A stretch of DNA of 64,000 nt from Chryseobacterium gotjawalense (GCF_030012525.1 NZ_CP124855.1:2790001-2854000), one strand, 5' to 3'. Positions 8,701 to 16,483 are shown, counted from the stretch's first letter. Translations and numbers: made by a program. Notes: generated by a model from the sequence alone, not told the origin.

Positions 8701-10253
8701 AAATTGTAAAACTGGAATATGAAGAGGATTTCGAAGTATTATCGACACCGGAGACAGAATCAGAAAATGGTATTGCTAATTTGCAACTTGATCAAGACTC
8801 AGAGGTTTTTTTATTAATCAAATATATCAATACTGAGATTTTAGATCTTCCGATTAATTTACCTCCAGATTCGAAGTTTTATATTCTTAAAAAATTAATA
8901 GAATCTAATAATTTATTTTTCTCATTAGATAAAAATGCATCTGTTCTTAAGTATTTGCGCAAAGTTATTATTAGCGAACTTTATAATGTTACGATTACAG
9001 GAGATAAAAACTCTATTAAAGAGTTTGAAGCTGTTCTACTTGGTGATAGTACAAGTGAAGAGAATGAAAATAATAAAAAGGTGATTACAAATCTTGGCGC
9101 AGAGTCAAAAAATAAAGAGTTTAAAACATCTGTTTTTTATTCTGCATCAGATGAACCACAGCAAAAAGTAATCTTAAGAACAATAGCAGGATTTTTAAAT
9201 TCTTACGATGGCGGAGGTTCTTTATTTATCGGTGTAGATGATTCAGGTGATATTAAAGGGTTAAAAAATGATTTAAGTTTTGATGATAAAATTAATACGC
9301 TGGATAACTACCAAAATTATATTCAGTCACTTGTAGTGTCGGTATTTCCAAAAGAAATAAATGCCTTGTTGGATTATAAATTTCATAAATCAAATTTGTT
9401 AAATTATCTCGAAATTGTAGTGCCAAGATTTGACAAACCGATTCCTTTTGAAAATGAGTTCTACCAAAGACAAGGAGTACAAACAAGAATTTTAAAAGGT
9501 GCAGACCTGGTAGATTTTATGTATCGAAAGGTTAATATAAGTAATCGAATAATAAATATACAAGATGAAGTTCAAACTGAGGACGAAGTCGAATTTCAAA
9601 CATTTGATAATGTACATCAATTAAGTTTTGAAGAATTTGATAATAAAACTGAACTTGAAATTCAAATCGAAGATTTTTATGCAGACCTAAAAAAAGAGGG
9701 CGACAGAAGCGCTAATTATGAAAGTTTGACAAGAGAAAATTTATTAGGATATCTGTATATATTCAAAGATAATACTTACATGATGTCATCTGCGGAGTTT
9801 GATGATTACCTATTTCGAGTCGAAATTACTGAAAAATACAAATTTGCACATCTTCTATTATGTTATGATAATGCATGTGTCAACAAAGTTGAAATTAGAA
9901 GCATTTTGAATAGACCTTTTAATAAAAGGTATATGAATGCTATGAGTGACTATGGGAAATTAATGTCGATATTCCCTTTTCTTCCGAATTCAGAAATTGC
10001 AATTATAACGCAGAGATTTGATAAAACATATATTAAGTTATTTGAAACAAAAAAAATATCCGAACACCGTATTATAGGATTAAAAGGAAATTGTATTGTA
10101 CAGGAAGATTTTGATCAGGTTTTAGCCTATCATCCTACTGAAAAATTACCCGAAGATTTTGATTTATTTAGGCGAGAGTCTAAACAAGGTTTAGGTTGTG
10201 AGACTAGTAAAGACCCAAAATTATATAATGTTCTAATTAAAGACCTTTCTTGA
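5784..10253 (+). CDS. Giant OB/S1-like and AlbA_2 (Schlafen) domain protein inside the hsd operon
   Basis: The 1489-residue protein is unlike any standard restriction subunit. Residues 1-300 contain repeated beta-rich segments resembling OB folds. Residues about 300-700 are mostly helical. Residues about 715-865 resemble tandem S1/OB domains (IYSGRIKSFHN, LLHINSYHK, ERIVISPK, then IGKVVKVYGDKSYVI). Residues about 1095-1240 form an AlbA_2/Schlafen domain: GAESKNKEFKTS, IAGFLNSYDGGGSLFIGVDD, then a DNYQNYIQSLV segment. AlbA_2 domains occur in nucleic-acid-binding and tRNA/DNA-cleaving proteins. The last 250 residues are unrecognised. No Walker motif or PD-(D/E)xK motif was seen. It lies between hsdS and hsdR, 10 bases before hsdR, and is much more AT-rich than hsdM or hsdR, which suggests insertion. 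Inferred role: an accessory anti-phage effector or silencer that acts with, or is guarded by, the type I system. Confidence 0.75.
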   Translation: MIHSKHKKYRLESITDNTAWVYDIANQMQHRCFVLDHKIGDEFYLFEREMNIFNGHITFEYSILNLYEVGKIYNFEIVKETEKVIVVSNYSRLEIAVPLSFKESEDQEDIDLEIYDLDLAHNKLKFKSKGNFSSNGGEQSEVDYTVFNENEIYTLPVSKTYINRNNNLFAVAEYQGKQFSINIPPTLIQEQIGNNITIHLGFFSDGRPTLKVVRSFVTSKLYKVGDRSNFIIDKQIHDSESGMTYWSLKDQYNMYNNYHPSNDISFSVAMNNLQEGDSLSLYIFRITEKGYLDLVNEITDWDSINYLIEDVFEAIGYEDEEDRYFFNLLSDFENVDDPLVEKKNLSFIDQYNDGENLWVFTYLAFLDSEIFKKLDEGEYEEAKTLTDIYIKIEKWILEGSDYLKNFSLHKTTEIIQKAESKIEKLEAMLNAIDLYLEDKDQDFLLGIKDSLNRSPYLSKSNKNILKELVKISQFFNADSNDENLYDAIFLMIKHGFIQDDDRYTYIRSIESKISRVRDKILEARSENFIEDENVNLRFLVSNQYLLVIFNVLDKNYFRASISSINLLRFLAIYYNDVEYLNFAIKLAVRQGYLHPNILRHSDIYDISLPELKKLSVDSEIKDTYCPGAGRIFCSQAGLEFVPRNLYRKNLIKDKVQIAALDTFNLFISSTLETDPICSEDDLNDLLKKIIAKISFAKQRKEKVEEPLSDNVLNKIYSGRIKSFHNDNQSICYLRCDIDGIKKDTLLHINSYHKVKALSNVADFLQINDLIHFEIIGIEGERIVISPKFALDAYTDELLYEPVDTIGKVVKVYGDKSYVITQEGWPVFLPKSNLTVNDILEVTVSDYSQEHQSFYTSNYRLTDQQYVGETEDNYRNYLISAGMLCEYIDGKETNEDQTEHDNVQSSEETETEVLYDQNLKIISNLVLNCLEQRLFYIKEPKELTLNYFFLIVISGIIKSNKSFIYNSKLNDLAEIVKLEYEEDFEVLSTPETESENGIANLQLDQDSEVFLLIKYINTEILDLPINLPPDSKFYILKKLIESNNLFFSLDKNASVLKYLRKVIISELYNVTITGDKNSIKEFEAVLLGDSTSEENENNKKVITNLGAESKNKEFKTSVFYSASDEPQQKVILRTIAGFLNSYDGGGSLFIGVDDSGDIKGLKNDLSFDDKINTLDNYQNYIQSLVVSVFPKEINALLDYKFHKSNLLNYLEIVVPRFDKPIPFENEFYQRQGVQTRILKGADLVDFMYRKVNISNRIINIQDEVQTEDEVEFQTFDNVHQLSFEEFDNKTELEIQIEDFYADLKKEGDRSANYESLTRENLLGYLYIFKDNTYMMSSAEFDDYLFRVEITEKYKFAHLLLCYDNACVNKVEIRSILNRPFNKRYMNAMSDYGKLMSIFPFLPNSEIAIITQRFDKTYIKLFETKKISEHRIIGLKGNCIVQEDFDQVLAYHPTEKLPEDFDLFRRESKQGLGCETSKDPKLYNVLIKDLS

Positions 10254-10263
10254 AAAAGTTACT

Positions 10264-13200
10264 ATGAAATACACCGAATCCCAATTAGAAAAATCATTCA
10301 TCCATCTTCTGAAAGAAGAAGGGTATGAGTATGTGAATGGCAGAGATTTATTTCGGGCATCTCATCAGGAGGTTTTGATTCGGGAAGATCTGAGTGGTTT
10401 TCTGCTGTCGCGTTATCCTGATTTGGAAGCGATAGAGCTGGAAACCCTTATCAATGAACTGGCGTATCAACCTGCTTCCAATCTCTACGACAGCAATAAA
10501 TACATTGGGAAACTTTTGGCAGACGGTCTGATTTTTAAGAGAAACAATCCTTCTAAAAAAGATTTGCACATCCGCTACATCGATATTGATTTAACTAGTC
10601 TTTTGAAAACCAATCGGTTTAAGATTGTGAATCAGCTGGAGATTCAGGGAAAAGAACTGCGCATTCCCGATTTGATTCTTTATATCAACGGGATTCCGGT
10701 GGTGGTTTTTGAGTTTAAAACAACGATAGAAGAAGAGATTACCATTTATGATGCTTACAAACAATTGAGCATACGCTACCGAAGAGATATTCCGGAACTG
10801 ATGAAATACAATGCGTTCTGCATCATCAGCGACGGCGTGAATAACAAAGCAGGTTCTCTGTTTGCGCCTTATGATTTCTTTTACGGGTGGCATAAAATAA
10901 CAGGTGAAGAAAAGAAAGCACTGACGGGAATTCATACAGCGACTTCCATCGTTCACGGAATGCTGAACAAGCAAAGGCTTTGTGATATTCTGCATCATTT
11001 TATCCTGTTTCCCGATACATCAAAAAAAGAAGAAAAAATCTTGTGCCGTTATCCGCAGTATTACGCAGCCAACAAACTTTTCGATAATATCCAAAAACAT
11101 CGCAAACCGGAAGGCGACGGAAAAGGAGGAACGTATTTCGGAGCGACAGGTTGTGGGAAAAGTTACACGATGCTGTACCTTTCGAGATTACTGATGCGTT
11201 CTACGCAATTGGCAAGTCCGACCATCATTATTATCTCCGACCGTACCGATCTGGATGACCAGTTGTCGAGAGATTTCACTAATGCCAAGGATTTTATTGG
11301 CGATGAAAATGTTATCAATATAGAATCTCGAGCCGATCTTCGGGCAAGATTGCGAGGCAGGGAAAGTGGCGGAGTCTTTCTGACCACCGTTCAGAAATTT
11401 GTGGAAGACGATGATGTATTGAGTGACCGCACCAATATCATCTGTATTTCAGATGAAGCCCACCGTTCGCAAGTCAATCTGGATTTGAAAGTTCGCATCG
11501 ATGAAGATGGTGTAAAAAAATCGTATGGTTTTGCCAAATACCTTCACGATGCTCTTCCGAATGCCACTTATGTAGGATTTACGGGAACGCCCATTGATAA
11601 AACGCTGGATGTTTTTGGTCCTGTGATAGATTCTTATACGATGTTTGAATCTGTGGTGGATGAAATAACGGTTCGTTTGGTCTATGAAGGACGTGCCGCG
11701 AAAGTAAACCTGAACCATACCAAAGTGGTTGAAATTGAACAGTATTACCAAAATGCTGTTGCAGAAGGCGCTTCGGAATACCACGTGGAAGCCAGCCAAA
11801 AAGCGATTGCCAGAATGGAAGTTATTTTGGGTGATCCGGGAAGAATTGAAGCGATTGTGCAGGATTTTATCAGTCACTACGAAAAAAGGATTGAGGAGAA
11901 AGCAACCGTTGCCGGAAAGGTACTATTTGTGTGTGCCTCGCGTGAAATTGCTTATAAACTCTTTAAAGAAATCATCAAGCTAAGACCGGAGTGGAATGAA
12001 AAAAGCATTGCGGAGCATCTTAGCGAAATCGAACAGAAAGAAATAAAGTCAGTTGAACGCATCAAAATGGTAATGACCAGAAATAAAGATGACGAAGAAA
12101 GTTTGTGGAATCTGCTCGGAAATAAAGAAGACCGAAAAGAACTGGATCGGCAGTTTAAACAAATCCATTCCAATTTTAAAATAGCCATCGTTGTCGATAT
12201 GTGGTTGACCGGTTTTGATGTTCCGTTTTTGGATACGATTTATATCGACAAGCCGCTGCAAACCCACAACCTGATCCAGACCATTTCGCGGGTCAACCGG
12301 AAGTTTGAAGGCAAAGACAAAGGTTTGGTAGTAGATTATATCGGCATCAAGAAAAACCTGAACCACGCTTTGGGATTATTCAATCACAGCACAGCAGCCG
12401 ATGATTTTGAAGACCTAGACAAAGCGGTGATCATCGTAAGAGATCAGTTGGATTTACTGCGGCAGTTTTTCTATGAGTTTGATACAACTGATTACTTTAC
12501 AGGATCTCCTATAGAGCAGTTGAATTGTCTGAACCGTGCGTCTGAATTGGTTCTGCTTACAGAAAAGTCGGAAAAATTCTTTGTGGATGTGACGAAGAAA
12601 TTGAAAGCAGCATACAATCTGACCTGCGGTTCAGAAATCTTTAATGAGAAAGAAACCGATGAGATTCATTTTTACTTTGCCATCAAATCGATTGTCGTCA
12701 AGCTCACCACAGGTGAAGCTCCCGACACCGCACAGATGAACGCGAAAGTGAGCAAAATGGTTGAAGATGCCATTGTTTCTGAAGGGGTAGAGGAAATCTT
12801 TAAACTCGACGATCATAAAGCCAATGCCATTGATTTGTTTAATGATAAGTTCCTGGAGAAGATCAATGCACTGGAACTGCCCAATATGAAGATTAAAATT
12901 CTTGAAAGGCTCTTGAAACAGGCGATTTCAGATTTCAAAAAAGTGAATAAAGTAAAAGGTATTGAATTCTCCGAACGGCTTCAGAAAATCATCAACAGCT
13001 ACAACGAGCGGAGTGAAGGCGACCTGCTGGATTATGACGGCATACAGGCCGATACCTCTGAACAGATTCTCGACCTGATCCTAAAATTGCGCACCGAAAT
13101 GGCATCTTTTGAAGATCTCGGAATCAACTATGAAGAAAAGGCATTCTACGATATTCTCGAAATGATTTGCAGGCAATACGGTTTTGAGTTCGACAAAGAC

Positions 13201-13407
13201 AAAATGCTCGAACTGGCCAGAGAAATCAAAAAGATTGTAGATGACACCGCCAAATATCCCGACTGGAGCGACAGAGACGACATCAAAGCGCAACTCAAAA
13301 TGGATATCATTGTAAAGCTGCACCAGTATGGCTATCCACCCATTACGCAGGATGAGGTGTATAAAAATGTGCTGGAGCAGGCAGAGAATTTTAAGAGGAA
13401 CAGGTAA
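10264..13407 (+). CDS. hsdR: Type I restriction enzyme endonuclease/translocase subunit
   Basis: The protein has 1047 residues. The N-terminal nuclease domain carries PDLILYINGIPVVVFEFKT, where the D and the E-x-K form the PD-(D/E)xK site near residue 150. The SF2 motor follows: GATGCGKS Walker A (about 294-301), DEAHR (about 396), FTGTP motif III, and a later helicase half with MWLTGFDVPFLDTIYIDKP and QTISRVNR. The C-terminal helical domain contacts HsdM. It cuts unmodified DNA far from the recognition site after ATP-driven translocation. All motifs are intact, so the system should be active. It is the last gene of the operon, and no terminator was seen after it. Confidence 0.96.
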   Translation: MKYTESQLEKSFIHLLKEEGYEYVNGRDLFRASHQEVLIREDLSGFLLSRYPDLEAIELETLINELAYQPASNLYDSNKYIGKLLADGLIFKRNNPSKKDLHIRYIDIDLTSLLKTNRFKIVNQLEIQGKELRIPDLILYINGIPVVVFEFKTTIEEEITIYDAYKQLSIRYRRDIPELMKYNAFCIISDGVNNKAGSLFAPYDFFYGWHKITGEEKKALTGIHTATSIVHGMLNKQRLCDILHHFILFPDTSKKEEKILCRYPQYYAANKLFDNIQKHRKPEGDGKGGTYFGATGCGKSYTMLYLSRLLMRSTQLASPTIIIISDRTDLDDQLSRDFTNAKDFIGDENVINIESRADLRARLRGRESGGVFLTTVQKFVEDDDVLSDRTNIICISDEAHRSQVNLDLKVRIDEDGVKKSYGFAKYLHDALPNATYVGFTGTPIDKTLDVFGPVIDSYTMFESVVDEITVRLVYEGRAAKVNLNHTKVVEIEQYYQNAVAEGASEYHVEASQKAIARMEVILGDPGRIEAIVQDFISHYEKRIEEKATVAGKVLFVCASREIAYKLFKEIIKLRPEWNEKSIAEHLSEIEQKEIKSVERIKMVMTRNKDDEESLWNLLGNKEDRKELDRQFKQIHSNFKIAIVVDMWLTGFDVPFLDTIYIDKPLQTHNLIQTISRVNRKFEGKDKGLVVDYIGIKKNLNHALGLFNHSTAADDFEDLDKAVIIVRDQLDLLRQFFYEFDTTDYFTGSPIEQLNCLNRASELVLLTEKSEKFFVDVTKKLKAAYNLTCGSEIFNEKETDEIHFYFAIKSIVVKLTTGEAPDTAQMNAKVSKMVEDAIVSEGVEEIFKLDDHKANAIDLFNDKFLEKINALELPNMKIKILERLLKQAISDFKKVNKVKGIEFSERLQKIINSYNERSEGDLLDYDGIQADTSEQILDLILKLRTEMASFEDLGINYEEKAFYDILEMICRQYGFEFDKDKMLELAREIKKIVDDTAKYPDWSDRDDIKAQLKMDIIVKLHQYGYPPITQDEVYKNVLEQAENFKRNR

Positions 13408-13523
13408 AGTACCAAATAGATAGCATAAGTCAACTGTTACTAGCGAATCCGAAAGTAAAGGATATCGGGGCTGCGCTAATTATGGACTTAGTTTAGCAAT
13501 TACCACCATCACAAAAGTAAGTT

Positions 13524-14051
13524 ATGATTGAAAATTTAGAATTAGAGCAGACCATCAATAAGTTGGGTTTTGCCAAAGAGGATTACCTTTTCCTAACTAT
13601 TAAAACAGTTTACCTGTACCATATGAAATCGGGAGAAAAGAATGTGGAATACCGCGAGCCAGGTGACTTTATTCTGTCACGCCTTTATAAAGATTTCCGA
13701 AAGAATAAATTTTCAGAACCTAAAGAACTCTCCCATGTTTTATTTCAGGCCGGTTATAATCCGGACAGTCCACGCATGCTTATTGAACTGCGCGGTTGGA
13801 ATCATCAGGGCGAAAATCATCCCAAGAACCTAAATACATCAGGTCACGAAATTGACCGCTATTCTGTAAATCTTTTGCTGGGAAAAATAGAGTACGAAAA
13901 TCTGGATATGTCCAGAGAGCAGGAATTTTTGAAAAAAAGTGACCGGGAATATGCTTCCGCTCCAAAATCTGCAGTAGCAAAGGCCGCACTGCAACAGAAA
14001 CTTTCTGCGCGCAGAAGTATAATACACAAGGGAAGTAATAGAAAAAGATAA
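13524..14051 (+). CDS. Hypothetical protein downstream of hsdR
   Basis: 175 residues, not recognised. It is soluble, has no signal peptide or membrane segment, is mixed alpha/beta in the first 115 residues (an RMLIELRGWNHQGENHP stretch is distinctive), and ends in a strongly basic tail (QKLSARRSIIHKGSNRKR) that could bind nucleic acid. It lies 117 bases after hsdR and before a remnant of another hsdR tail, so it may be cargo picked up by recombination in the island. No function is assigned. Confidence 0.6.
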   Translation: MIENLELEQTINKLGFAKEDYLFLTIKTVYLYHMKSGEKNVEYREPGDFILSRLYKDFRKNKFSEPKELSHVLFQAGYNPDSPRMLIELRGWNHQGENHPKNLNTSGHEIDRYSVNLLLGKIEYENLDMSREQEFLKKSDREYASAPKSAVAKAALQQKLSARRSIIHKGSNRKR

Positions 14052-14083
14052 GGTATTTAAAAATTACTGCAGTCAACCAATAA

Positions 14084-14197
14084 ATGGCACTTACCTCAAT
14101 CAATATAGATCCTCAAGAGTTTAGCTATCCGCCGATTACAGAGAATGAGGAGTATAAGAACGTGCTTTTTTTATGGCATTGTTTTGTATATCAAATA
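14084..14197 (+). pseudogene. Remnant of an hsdR 3' end
   Basis: This short frame encodes SYPPITENEEYKNVL, closely matching the HsdR C-terminus just upstream (GYPPITQDEVYKNVLEQ). The rest of the gene is absent and the frame runs on into unrelated sequence. It looks like the scar of a second or previous type I system. The 37-codon frame from ATG 14084 is unlikely to be a gene in its own right. Confidence 0.6.
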
Positions 14198-14209
14198 ATT
14201 ATACATTTG
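14179..14209 (+). promoter_or_regulatory. Promoter of the Panacea toxin-antitoxin pair
   Basis: TTG (14179-14181), 20-base spacer, TACATTTG (14202-14209) is a full match to the Bacteroidota consensus. The start would lie about 35 bases before ATG 14250. Confidence 0.65.
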
Positions 14210-14249
14210 TAATGCGAAATTTGTATTTTTGCAAAACCATTTAACAACC

Positions 14250-14867
14250 ATGTCTGCACATACTGAACATATCAAAATTGCTAACGCGCTCATTTATATT
14301 GCTGAAAAGTTAGGCGGTGTCTATTTAACGAAGGCATTGAAACTGCTTTATCTGTTAGATGAAACTTCGGTGAAGGAAACTGGCGTGCCTTTTTCCTGGA
14401 TGGAATATAAAGCATGGAAAATGGGTCCTGTGCCAAAAGAATTATATACGGATTTACGCGAAGTTCTTCCTCACCAAAAGGAAGAGATTTATCTTTCGGA
14501 ATTTATTGCCGTAAATAAAGTGCCTAATCCTGTGTCATCGGAAACACGTGATGCGTATGTCATCGTACCGAAAAAGCAATTTTCTGAAGATGAATTCTCA
14601 GAATATGATATTGAATTAATGGACAGGGTTTTAAAAGAATATGGACATTTATCTGGTGCCGATATCATTGAAATGCTTCATACTCAGGGTTCACTGTGGG
14701 ATACCGTAGTTAAAGATAAGGAGTTGCAGCTGCAGTTTGCACTGATGCAGAACAGAAGCGATTTCACAATACCATTCACTGATCTGATTAAAGACGACGT
14801 GTATAAACAGATGGCCTATAAATCTGCATTTGAATCTTCGCTTTCGCACAACGAATTTTCTTTGTAA
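14250..14867 (+). CDS. Panacea (DUF4065/SocA-like) domain antitoxin
   Basis: The protein has 205 residues from ATG 14250; a TTG 21 bases earlier also opens the frame but is less likely. The Panacea signature is clear: IANALIYIAEKLG, LTKALKLLYLLDETSV, then SWMEYKAWKMGPVPKELY. The domain is known as a general antitoxin or chaperone-like partner (SocA, GepA, PanA) in many toxin-antitoxin pairs. The stop codon is immediately followed by ATG of the next gene, the usual tight arrangement. The C-terminal half (residues 110-205) is less conserved and probably contacts the partner. Family assignment is sure; activity is inferred. Confidence 0.85.
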   Translation: MSAHTEHIKIANALIYIAEKLGGVYLTKALKLLYLLDETSVKETGVPFSWMEYKAWKMGPVPKELYTDLREVLPHQKEEIYLSEFIAVNKVPNPVSSETRDAYVIVPKKQFSEDEFSEYDIELMDRVLKEYGHLSGADIIEMLHTQGSLWDTVVKDKELQLQFALMQNRSDFTIPFTDLIKDDVYKQMAYKSAFESSLSHNEFSL

Positions 14868-15326
14868 ATGTTTACGAAGGGTAGTATTTATTTTATTGCA
14901 AACTATCGATATGAAGATGGAGGAACGCCCACGAATAAAATATTGCTCGTAGTCGGAATAGATGATGAAAATTCCTTATTACTTCGTGCATTAACAACAT
15001 CACAGCAAAAGATACCGGATGATCTGGTAAAACACGGATGCACTAATAATGATTTCTTTTCTTTTTTCAGCTTTCTAAAAGACAGGATTATTGGAACTGA
15101 TAAGAATGGAGGTGATTTTAGTTTTGATAAAAATACCTTTGTTTTTTTTAGAGACAATATTGAAGTAATTTCCTATAAAACCATTTTAAGTTATTTTCCA
15201 GATGACGCAAAATTAATGGGTCAGTTGTCAGAAGTAGAGTATAAAAGATTTCTAAAATGTATTACCGGAAGTAAACTGCTTCGTAAAAAACACCGGGAAT
15301 TCCTGCTTTTAAATTTATCTGATTAG
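14868..15326 (+). CDS. Probable toxin partner of the Panacea antitoxin
   Basis: The 152-residue protein starts directly after the antitoxin stop. The N-terminus (FTKGSIYFIANYRYEDGGTP, then NKILLVVGIDDENSLLLRALTT) has the pattern of a PemK/MazF-like SH3-type barrel, in which a G-x-I...F-x-DGGTP loop precedes beta strands. The match is weak and the second half (residues 75-152) is not recognised. PanA-linked toxins are diverse and include translation and membrane toxins. No membrane segment is seen here, so an RNase or a translation inhibitor is the better guess. Confidence 0.55.
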   Translation: MFTKGSIYFIANYRYEDGGTPTNKILLVVGIDDENSLLLRALTTSQQKIPDDLVKHGCTNNDFFSFFSFLKDRIIGTDKNGGDFSFDKNTFVFFRDNIEVISYKTILSYFPDDAKLMGQLSEVEYKRFLKCITGSKLLRKKHREFLLLNLSD

Positions 15327-15360
15327 CGCATTCAAAGATTGCGTATTAAATCAAATAACA

Positions 15361-15396
15361 AAATATCCCGAGAACATTCTCAGGATATTTGTTTTA
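15361..15396 (+). terminator. Terminator between the Panacea pair and the hip genes
   Basis: AAATATCC...GAGAA and TTCTC...GGATATTT form a strong hairpin with a T-rich tail. It also lies at the end of the convergent minus-strand genes, so it may serve both. Confidence 0.65.
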
Positions 15397-15403
15397 TAAT
15401 ATT

Positions 15404-15601
15404 TTATTTCTCTTGAATAAATTTTTCCAACCGCCCCATCATCTTATCCTTCTCTTTCAACATCCTTTCATATAAAGCAATTTTGGGCTCAGGATTTTCA
15501 GAATTAAGGTCTTCAGAATCATACTGAAAATGATACCCTTCACTATCTTCCGTAATAATTCCTGCAAAATTGTTGTGCATAAAAACTTTACCGCTCTTCA
15601 T
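15404..15601 (-). CDS. HipA N-subdomain-like (HipS-like) mini protein
   Basis: 65 residues. Residues 1-32 (KSGKVFMHNNFAGIITED, then GYHFQYDSEDL) match the small N-terminal subdomain of HipA kinases, the part that is a separate protein (HipS) in tripartite HipBST systems. Residues 35-65 are a charged helix (IALYERMLKEKDKMMGRLEKF), of a type seen at the C-terminus of some Bacteroidota XRE regulators. No HipA/HipT kinase follows. It overlaps hipB by 14 bases. It may be a remnant of a HipBA locus, or a standalone regulator. Confidence 0.65.
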   Translation of the reverse strand: MKSGKVFMHNNFAGIITEDSEGYHFQYDSEDLNSENPEPKIALYERMLKEKDKMMGRLEKFIQEK

Positions 15602-15800
15602 GATCTGTTATTTTAGTTGGAGATAACTCATGACCGAACAATGATAAAACCTGATTCACTTTATCCATTCTTAGAGTGGGCTTGCCTTGTTCAAGTTCAC
15701 GAATAAATCGTAAACCAACTCCTGCTTTTACAGACAAATCTTCTTGGGTGAGGCCTGTCGACTTTCTTTTTTGTTTCACAAAATCACTTAAATTACTCAT
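15588..15800 (-). CDS. hipB: HipB-family XRE transcriptional regulator
   Basis: The 70-residue HTH protein has the HipB-type sequence FVKQKRKSTGLTQEDLSVKAG followed by RFIRELEQGKPTLRMDKVNQVL. It overlaps the HipS-like gene by 14 bases in an operon. HipB normally represses its operon by binding spaced palindromes, and upstream of this gene are three TATACC/GGTATA sites. Kinase HipA is missing, so it should now act only as an autoregulator or on other genes. Confidence 0.82.
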   Translation of the reverse strand: MSNLSDFVKQKRKSTGLTQEDLSVKAGVGLRFIRELEQGKPTLRMDKVNQVLSLFGHELSPTKITDHEER

Positions 15801-15802
15801 AA

Positions 15803-15899
15803 TATACCTTTTCGGGTATAAAGATAGGGAAATATTTTATATTGTACCCTAAAGGGTATAAATATCAATCTTTAATGTTTTTATACCCGATAGGGGTTT
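15803..15899 (-). promoter_or_regulatory. Three spaced palindromic operators upstream of hipB
   Basis: Site 1 is TATACC-N6-GGTATA at 15803-15820, touching the start codon. Site 2 is TGTACC-N6-GGTATA at 15843-15860. Site 3 has an intact TATACC half at 15882-15887 and a degenerate right half. Centre spacing is about 40 and 39 bases, near four helical turns, which suits cooperative HipB binding. Confidence 0.6.
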
Positions 15900-15913
15900 C
15901 TAAAAGTGAACGG

Positions 15914-16016
15914 AGTAAAGATAATAGAGAAAAGATAATAGAAAAAAGATAATAGAGTAAAGATAATAGAGAAAGATATTAAACCATAGATAACAGAGAG
16001 AAAAGATCATAGAGGA
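15914..16016. repeat. Degenerate tandem repeat, unit about 14 bases (AAAGATAATAGAGT-like)
   Basis: About seven imperfect copies of a 14-base A-rich unit fill the gap between hipB and arsR. The region 15801-16122 holds only this repeat, the hip operators and the arsR promoter. Similar motif tracts are near 33716, 47470 and 51000. Confidence 0.7.
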
Positions 16017-16093
16017 ACGATGATGTAAGAAAGAACCAAATAGAAAATCAGCATTTTTACGAAAAAAACATTTCGCTCTGAAAAACATATCGT

Positions 16094-16105
16094 AATATTG
16101 CAATA
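16094..16105. promoter_or_regulatory. Probable ArsR operator/promoter
   Basis: TATTGCAATA (16096-16105) is a perfect 10-base palindrome. It overlaps TAATATTG, a one-mismatch -7 element, 18 bases before the arsR start. Confidence 0.45.
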
Positions 16106-16122
16106 GAATAATACAGAAGAAT

Positions 16123-16455
16123 ATGGGGCTTACAAAAACAGAACATTTTACCGACGAACAGAATGAAATGGCGGTGCTGCTAAAGGCGATGGCGCACCCC
16201 GCCAGAATTGCGATTATCGATTACCTGCTTTCCACCGATACCTGCATCTGCAATGATATTGTGGACGTACTTCCATTGGCGCAGGCTACCGTATCGCAAC
16301 ATTTAAAGGAACTGAAAAATGCCGGAATCATTCAGGGAACCATCGAGGGAGCCTCAATAAAATATTGCATCAACAAAGAAACCATCCATCAATTCCAAAC
16401 CTTTATCGACCATATTTTTCACAAAATCGAAAAACAGGAAAGCGGCTGCTGTTAA
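16123..16455 (+). CDS. arsR: ArsR/SmtB-family arsenic-responsive repressor
   Basis: A 110-residue winged-helix repressor. MAHPARIAIIDYLL and TDTCICNDIVDVLPLAQATVSQ cover the metal-sensing helix and recognition helix; the Cys-x-Cys in TCICND replaces the classic ELCVCDL metal site. An extra cysteine pair ends the protein (SGCC), which may also bind As(III). It is first gene of the arsenic operon, so it should repress its own operon in the absence of arsenite. Confidence 0.9.
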   Translation: MGLTKTEHFTDEQNEMAVLLKAMAHPARIAIIDYLLSTDTCICNDIVDVLPLAQATVSQHLKELKNAGIIQGTIEGASIKYCINKETIHQFQTFIDHIFHKIEKQESGCC

Positions 16456-16483
16456 ACTTTAACGTCATTAAAATCAACCAAAT

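Noticed and set aside
14229..14249. Upstream TTG start of the Panacea antitoxin
   Set aside because: ATG 14250 gives the usual domain start and lies at a good distance from the promoter.
15914..16016. CRISPR array
   Set aside because: Units are about 14 bases, tandem, degenerate and without spacers; no adaptation genes are near.
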